In this document: one piece after another, positions 61,601 through 64,000 of the stretch
How positions within the stretch are numbered: position 1 is the stretch's first letter
How the letters are laid out: the number at the start of each line of letters is the position of its first letter
Source of the DNA: Paragonimus westermani
Taxonomy: Eukaryota; Platyhelminthes; Trematoda; Plagiorchiida; Troglotrematidae
Assembly: GCA_008508345.1 (NCBI GenBank)
Contig: QNGE01003844.1
Coordinates: 1 to 64,000, forward strand
DNA: 64,000 bases
Direction of reading: 5' to 3'
Position numbers and translations under genes: made by a program
The notes under the pieces: generated by a model
Databases searched by the model: none
What the model was told of the DNA's origin: nothing
What the model saw: the letters and a program-made list of their open reading frames with translations, nothing else

Positions 61601-63419
61601 AAATATGTTCAAATTTTTGCACAATTTAGTCGACTTACCTGATACGAGATATCGAATTGACCCTGTTCATCACAGTAACCCTGTAATCGGAGCTTTTCAT
61701 GCAATTGTTTTGCATAGGTGAGCGCACAATCACATATTGCCTGAAACCATATGGAAGCAAACAAAAAACCCATTGTCTGAATTGTAAATCTGTGCTGTTG
61801 GATTCGGACATGGCATGAATCTTACCAATATTGGGAGTTTGGAACTCTTTTGCTCTACTCAGTCTGTAGGCAGTATCGTAGCATATTGGGAAAAAGGTGA
61901 AACTTTTCCGGCATTCACCTCTGTGTTGTTACTCCGCATTGTTGAGTAAGCGAATTTAAATCACTTTTCTGTGTATCTCTATTCTGCATCCACTGTGCGA
62001 TTCAATATAATTCCGGGCCTCAAAACTGGTAGATAACGGATCTGCATACAAGATATGGGATGGAATTGCCCTACAACACAGGACGAAGACGGTTATACTC
62101 AATTACAACTCCACTCAACCAATTTTGGTCTTCTCCACCACCCGAATGTTGATTTCATCCCTTAAGAGGCAATTCCGTTTGAACGCCCAATTATATCGCT
62201 TTTACGGATTTGCGTATGAGTACTTGTCCACCTACATCCTCAGAACAGCGAGGCAGCTGTGTCATGTGTTCAAGATATACACTGCGGTGTGCGTCAGATG
62301 CAAGATTGGAAGTAACAAAGTGACAGCCTGATGAGTATTTAACAACAGATTGCAAACTAGTTCGAATGCACCCACAATAGTCATGAGATCCCCAAAAGCC
62401 AACATCGTTATTTGCTCGGCAGTTGCCAATCTGTCTACCCTAGATGAACTTGGCTGAAGCGTTTCTTAACAAAGAACCAGAGGTTGTCAATGATCTCACG
62501 AGTGAGAGCACTCAGGAACTGGCGTTCTTAATTTCATGTACAGTAAGACCCCTACGTCAGAGTCCATTTATCTTGATACCGAATCTGATTACAATAACTT
62601 AGTTGTGTATGGACGGTGACAATTTGGATGTGTGTGGACTTAACTCAGTGTATGCCATTTTGTAACTTTGTTTTACAACGCCCGTTATTCGAACTCTGCG
62701 TCACTGAGCTTCGCTCGCAGTGTGTTCCACAGCAGGCAGCCAAATGACCACGACGGATACATCACGAAGTATAACATTATTGTTTTATGTTTTAAAACCA
62801 GAAAATCTACTTAGATCACACTATCGGGTGTTACTTCGTCGGCGGCCTTGCTGTGAATATCAGGTGCACTTGTTAGGTATGAATTACATGCGTTTTCCTC
62901 ATGAAACCATGCAATCTTAGTTACCAGTCTATGTTCTGTCTTTGCGTTTTTAAGTTCACTGAGACAATCTCTCCGCTATACAAAGAATAGCTGAAAACAA
63001 ACCGTACTACTAAAGTTCTGTTGTGTTCTCAGCGCACCAACCACCAAAAACAGAATCGATTAGAATTTACCTGCAGACGGCTAGCTAATGAAGAATGAAG
63101 ACAGCTTTCATCTACTCGTTGAAATGGAACACTTTCAATACCAATATCATAGTAAACATCTGTCTTCAACCTGCTGTTTACCACAAAGACTTATACAGTG
63201 ACCTCACAAACATGCGAACGAAGAGCCTGTCTCTGATTTTAGAAGTAAATGTATTCTCAGGTACCTCATGTGTGCTAAACCTAGTTCTTACTTTAAACGT
63301 CAGTTGAGTTCGGTTTATACTGATTCGAATCTCCAACCAGACGTTAGAGACCATCAAATCTACACGCCAGGTTCCTGTTGGCAAAAGACGTCGACGCAAC
63401 CATTCCTTTTCCTGTGGAA
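40512..63419 (-). CDS. Munc13/BAIAP3-family protein, C-terminal part (gene span, partial)
   Basis: Read on the - strand, exons at 63292-63419, 63071-63170, 61639-61740, 60212-60472, 52437-52967, 47762-47845, 46484-46499, 44969-45095, 40973-41193 and 40512-40690 encode parts of a MUN domain (MHD1-like LCVALNNL block, MHD2-like YLESNFKTLRDH and SLELLVQFFL) followed by a C2 domain. Family members prime dense-core or synaptic vesicles for Ca2+-triggered fusion by opening syntaxin. The C2 part is complete, with the Ca2+-loop aspartates PLD, SDP and MDHD...DD retained. The five C2/C-terminal exons are mutually phase-consistent. Short exons are still missing between 60.2 and 52.97 kb and between 52.4 and 47.8 kb, and the N-terminal part lies outside the window. 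BAIAP3 and Unc13D are the closest types; which one is unresolved. Confidence 0.85.
40973..41193 (-). CDS. Munc13/BAIAP3-like exon: second half of C2 domain
   Basis: Phase 2 in, phase 1 out. It encodes TVTQEEMRHPAACVAFVIMD followed by HDMLLSDDLEGVAFVPL, the last strands of the C2 fold with the third Ca2+-binding loop (D-x-D and DD). After it comes ESYDDRENQTKLG and a basic segment to ILPVLRSIGQ. Donor AAA|GTGAGT and acceptor TTATGTAG. Confidence 0.88.
41194..44968. other. Intron of the Munc13/BAIAP3-like gene
   Basis: A 3.8-kb intron. Apart from the decayed SINE near 43.1-43.3 kb nothing was recognised. Confidence 0.5.
43100..43275 (-). mobile_element. Decayed hammerhead SINE copy, - strand
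   Basis: On the - strand it shows an A box TGGCATAGTGGTCAGCATGG, then CATGA, a damaged region where the B box and ribozyme core should be, and the conserved tail GAGTGCTTCTTTTTGAAAG...GACTG. The ribozyme core is lost (no intact CTGANGA or GAAAC pair). Confidence 0.65.
44969..45095 (-). CDS. Munc13/BAIAP3-like exon: middle of C2 domain
   Basis: Phase 1 in, phase 2 out. It encodes LSDPFVIVELMPKHVFASNP and KIIKNSLDPVFNEKFEF, the canonical C2 core from the first Ca2+ loop to the NPVF-type turn. Acceptor AATCAAACAG, donor AATT|GTAAGT. This exon was too short and ATG-less for routine ORF finding. Confidence 0.92.
45096..46483. other. Intron between C2 exons
   Basis: No recognised feature in 1.4 kb. 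Confidence 0.5.
46484..46499 (-). CDS. Predicted 16-nt microexon of the Munc13/BAIAP3-like gene
   Basis: On the - strand GGAG|CCACTTGACTCAAATG|GTGAGC. It encodes PLDSN plus the first base of Gly. Phase 0 to 1 is exactly what is needed between the exon ending at 47762 (phase 0) and the one starting at 45095 (phase 1). The joined residues PLDSNGLSDPFV are the textbook first Ca2+ loop of a C2 domain, with no gap or insertion against the family. Confidence 0.8.
46500..47761. other. Intron between C2 exons
   Basis: No recognised feature in about 1.3 kb. Confidence 0.45.
47762..47845 (-). CDS. Munc13/BAIAP3-like exon: first strands of C2 domain
   Basis: 28 codons, phase 0 to 0. It encodes NVNYLIRVYISSSPELVELY then FIEKIQIQ, which aligns with the first two strands of the C-terminal C2 domain. 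Acceptor TATGTTACAG, donor CAG|GTGAGT. Confidence 0.85.
47846..49329. other. Intron of the Munc13/BAIAP3-like gene
   Basis: No recognised feature. At least one exon linking MHD2 to the C2 domain is expected between 47.85 and 52.44 kb, but it was not found with confidence. Confidence 0.4.
49330..50395 (+). mobile_element. LINE C-terminal part and 3' UTR, copy A
   Basis: In broken + frames: EVVDRFVYWGSCTSGGGG followed by ISKVSTVFTNLGHF (about 49455-49576), VLPYGGETWSVMVEDVDRLQ and AFDHRCV (about 49620-49705), LRWLGHIVRMPPHRLPQAAL with FADAAADW (about 49825-49905), and the terminal SRLG..GGW..QMR region to about 50115. These are the conserved end blocks of the endonuclease-RT LINE family. The 3' UTR follows, from GACGCGGGGCAG to about 50395, and is repeated at 51359-51620. 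Confidence 0.8.
50396..51204 (-). mobile_element. Inverted LINE segments (RT domain and adjacent pieces)
   Basis: The - strand from 51195 to about 50640 is one long RT reading: FDSVAHRVLWKCL, YVNLLRSLCAYSAIKVRVCG, YSGVRQGYPISPLFNFVMED, LVDLEYAVDVVLLSPSAEDM (YADD replaced by YAVD) and VLFQDWDI. Between about 50615 and 50545 it meets a - oriented scrap of the LINE 3' UTR, then RRKDVPLSLKERMHNKYACS and VLLHGSETWPV, another C-terminal piece. The RT stretch is the most intact LINE coding sequence in the window but lacks YADD and its 5' part. Confidence 0.78.
51205..51625 (+). mobile_element. LINE extreme C-terminus and 3' UTR, copy C
   Basis: SSRLTSWGPRDSQSRWLETLGEM leads into the ORF end at about 51355, then a 3' UTR of about 265 bp almost identical to 50113-50395. 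It abuts the inverted RT segment head to head at about 51200, the structure expected for a LINE insertion with 5' inversion. Confidence 0.75.
51626..52436. other. Intron, with one speculative small exon
   Basis: No clear feature. On the - strand, 52407-52363 (LRKYWNNLSPTKNFC, acceptor CGACAG, donor TGT|GTACAT, phase 0/0) could link MHD2 to the C2 domain, but homology is too weak to call it. Confidence 0.3.
52437..52967 (-). CDS. Munc13/BAIAP3-like exon: MHD2 region
   Basis: Acceptor TTGCCCAG at 52968, phase 0. It encodes AINDLIVYLESNFKTLRDHV, LLKRCFMELWSECLEQFLEQ and, after a linker with YLNPQNETIPQNK, KLKQSLELLVQFFLKICEGQ with ELENEAFRVGLRYSINAFCS. This is the pattern of Munc13 homology region 2. 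The open frame ends at a TGA at 52437, but the C2 exons show that splicing must occur before it. The true donor lies somewhere after the NAFCSN block (52456-52520) and is not fixed. Confidence 0.85.
   Translation of the reverse strand, partial: AINDLIVYLESNFKTLRDHVSPGLLKRCFMELWSECLEQFLEQVHKEAEVGVGVSGPGAYLNPQNETIPQNKCVIPLATHFAETQTATQPTDINPEAILRAKSTLLKLKQSLELLVQFFLKICEGQLDRSELENEAFRVGLRYSINAFCSNRKFTKPPEKSSRTNHSHVVSLKRFE
52968..53355. other. Intron of the Munc13/BAIAP3-like gene
   Basis: No recognised feature. Confidence 0.4.
53356..53890 (+). mobile_element. Probable hAT-like transposase remnant
   Basis: In two + frames: KLNVLILTRVQTEDFGEIPS with NTQVLLNMLMRLTT (about 53490-53590), then CLFPQHNSTYYAYLILYRQS, AVTIGFREHIFLDCIEIPSD and SDLVTYFSGELTSLYESL (about 53608-53850). 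The sequence ...FxEHIFLDCIExP...LVTYxS... is typical of zinc-finger hAT transposases and their domesticated relatives just before the catalytic core. Frames are broken and the catalytic part is absent. The assignment rests on memory of the family and is moderate. Confidence 0.4.
53891..55708. other. Intron, nothing recognised
   Basis: No supported exon or element in about 1.8 kb. Confidence 0.35.
55709..55855. repeat. Foldback: 65-bp inverted repeat with 17-bp loop
   Basis: Left arm 55709-55773 and right arm 55791-55855 are reverse complements with about 7 differences in 65 bp; the loop is GGAAATCCTTGATTTTG. A 13-bp central block (GGCCACCCGAGGT) and a 20-bp block (GTTGAAACGTAGAGTATTAC) are perfect. 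It could be a small foldback transposon or produce a long hairpin RNA if transcribed. No coding meaning is seen. Confidence 0.9.
55856..60211. other. Long intron; at least one short MUN-domain exon expected but not found
   Basis: By family comparison about 25-35 residues should lie between the exon ending at 60212 (RITAK) and the one starting at 52967 (AINDL). I could not locate them with convincing splice sites. Open stretches at 59740-59820 and 58560-58740 were considered and not accepted. Confidence 0.4.
60212..60472 (-). CDS. Munc13/BAIAP3-like exon: MHD1-type block
   Basis: 87 codons, phase 0 to 0. It starts LCVALNNLYAIIECAQSIPV followed by KLGW, the signature of Munc13/BAIAP3 MUN domains (CVxLNNxxxxR), and continues with NDLAEIHQEGLAELNRVLGR and IFDRITAK. 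Acceptor CTCATGCAG, donor AAG|GTCAGT. Confidence 0.88.
60473..61638. other. Intron of the Munc13/BAIAP3-like gene
   Basis: The open frame at 60453-60698 extends the exon upstream only by chance. The exon junctions on both sides (SYQ|LCVALNN) match the family without it. Confidence 0.45.
61639..61740 (-). CDS. Munc13/BAIAP3-like exon upstream of the MHD1-type block
   Basis: 34 codons, phase 0 to 0. It encodes AICDCALTYAKQLHEKLRLQ, then GYCDEQGQFDISYQ, aligning with the helix that precedes the LNN motif (D-[IL]-C-x-A-x-x-Y-A-x-x-[LV]). Acceptor GGTTTCAG, donor CAG|GTAAGT. Confidence 0.85.
61741..63070. other. Intron, nothing recognised
   Basis: More MUN residues could be encoded here; no convincing exon was found. 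Confidence 0.4.
63071..63170 (-). CDS. Probable Munc13/BAIAP3-like MUN exon
   Basis: Acceptor AACAGCAG, donor CTGCAG|GTAAAT, phase 2 to 0. It encodes LKTDVYYDIGIESVPFQRVD and ESCLHSSLASRLQ. The HSS-type segment resembles the HSSSAVD region that precedes the helix encoded by the next exon. Similarity is limited. Confidence 0.45.
63292..63419 (-). CDS. Possible upstream exon of the same gene
   Basis: Acceptor GATTTCAG, donor AAA|GTAAGA. The one open frame reads PQEKEWLRRRLLPTGTWRVD and LMVSNVWLEIRISINRTQLT. Coding-like composition and good splice sites support it. The exit phase (0) does not match the entry phase (2) of the exon at 63170, so either the donor differs or another exon intervenes. 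Confidence 0.35.
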
Positions 63420-64000
63420 CTGAAATCATATGCTCATACAGCGTACTTTCGTTAACCTGTTGTATTACCAGGCGTCAGTCTTACATATCGCTATGTCTTA
63501 TGTGATAAACCAATATAAGTAGACGAAATGGTGTGAGGTAACAGTCAGTCTTGACCCGGTCTTACGATTAAACTAGATTGGGGGCTGGAAGTGACAAACA
63601 ATATTTATCTTCCGAAGCACCGTGAAAGAAACCAGTTAAAAATGATAATCAATTAGAGTGCAGCAAACCTATGTTTGTATGAGGCTGACAGTTGCTAACA
63701 GTTGTGTATCCACATAAACAGTTCAGTTGTGTCAGTTCGAACGGATGCAACGAAAGCTATTGGTAACCTTGTCAGAGCAAGTCAGTAGTGTATATCATTG
63801 TTATGGTCGTGATATACACAACGACCCATGTTCTTTTGAAGCAACCTTGTTTACAACTTTTCCAGTGCTGTCGTATTGAGCAATAATGAATGATAAAAAA
63901 ATTGCTCAGCCACAGTCGCTTGAGAGTCACGTATCTAATAAATGCGTATGGGATAAAATTTTCCGGTGCGTGTTAAGCTGCAAGCAGAATGTATTGATTT
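63420..64000. other. Window end, nothing recognised
   Basis: No supported feature. The Munc13/BAIAP3-like gene probably continues beyond the window on this side. Confidence 0.4.

Overview
The window is eukaryotic genomic DNA, most likely from a digenean flatworm (fluke). The evidence is long introns with GT-AG splice sites, compact animal-type exons, and dense decayed CR1-like and endonuclease/RT LINEs, Penelope-like elements and CsRn1/Gypsy-type LTR remnants. A tRNA-derived SINE that carries a hammerhead ribozyme fits too. The species is not certain; Fasciolidae, Opisthorchiidae and Paragonimidae are all possible. I see no prokaryotic operons, rRNA, stand-alone tRNA gene or CRISPR array.

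Two host genes face each other. On the + strand, nine coding exons from 5297 to 39702 encode a PANK4 orthologue of about 876 residues: an N-terminal pantothenate kinase fold fused to a C-terminal DUF89 (4'-phosphopantetheine phosphatase type) domain. All splice phases agree. On the - strand, exons between about 63.4 kb and 40.5 kb encode the C-terminal part of a Munc13/BAIAP3-family exocytosis protein: MUN/MHD segments, then a C2 domain with its Ca2+-binding aspartates. One of its exons is only 16 nt long. The two stop codons are about 0.8 kb apart, each followed by an AATAAA signal.

Region by region: 0.4-4.1 kb is a nest of CR1-like LINEs interrupted by a SINE and by two 297-bp solo LTRs, each with a perfect 4-bp target duplication. 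5.3-39.7 kb is PANK4, whose introns hold a LINE (7.3-8.6 kb), a truncated Gypsy element (16.2-18.4 kb), an old SINE (24.2 kb), a nearly complete but broken LINE (27.0-29.7 kb), Penelope-like fragments (35.0-37.7 kb) and hammerhead SINE copies (36.0-36.5 kb). 40.5-63.4 kb is the Munc13/BAIAP3-like gene, with a LINE mosaic (49.3-51.6 kb), a hAT-like transposase remnant (53.4-53.9 kb) and a 65-bp-arm foldback (55.7 kb) in its introns. The rest is intronic or intergenic sequence in which I recognise nothing.

The most notable items are the hammerhead ribozyme family in the tRNA-SINE (three copies with an intact core, two decayed), the PANK4 that keeps the kinase residues lost in mammals, the predicted 16-nt microexon, and the paired solo LTRs.
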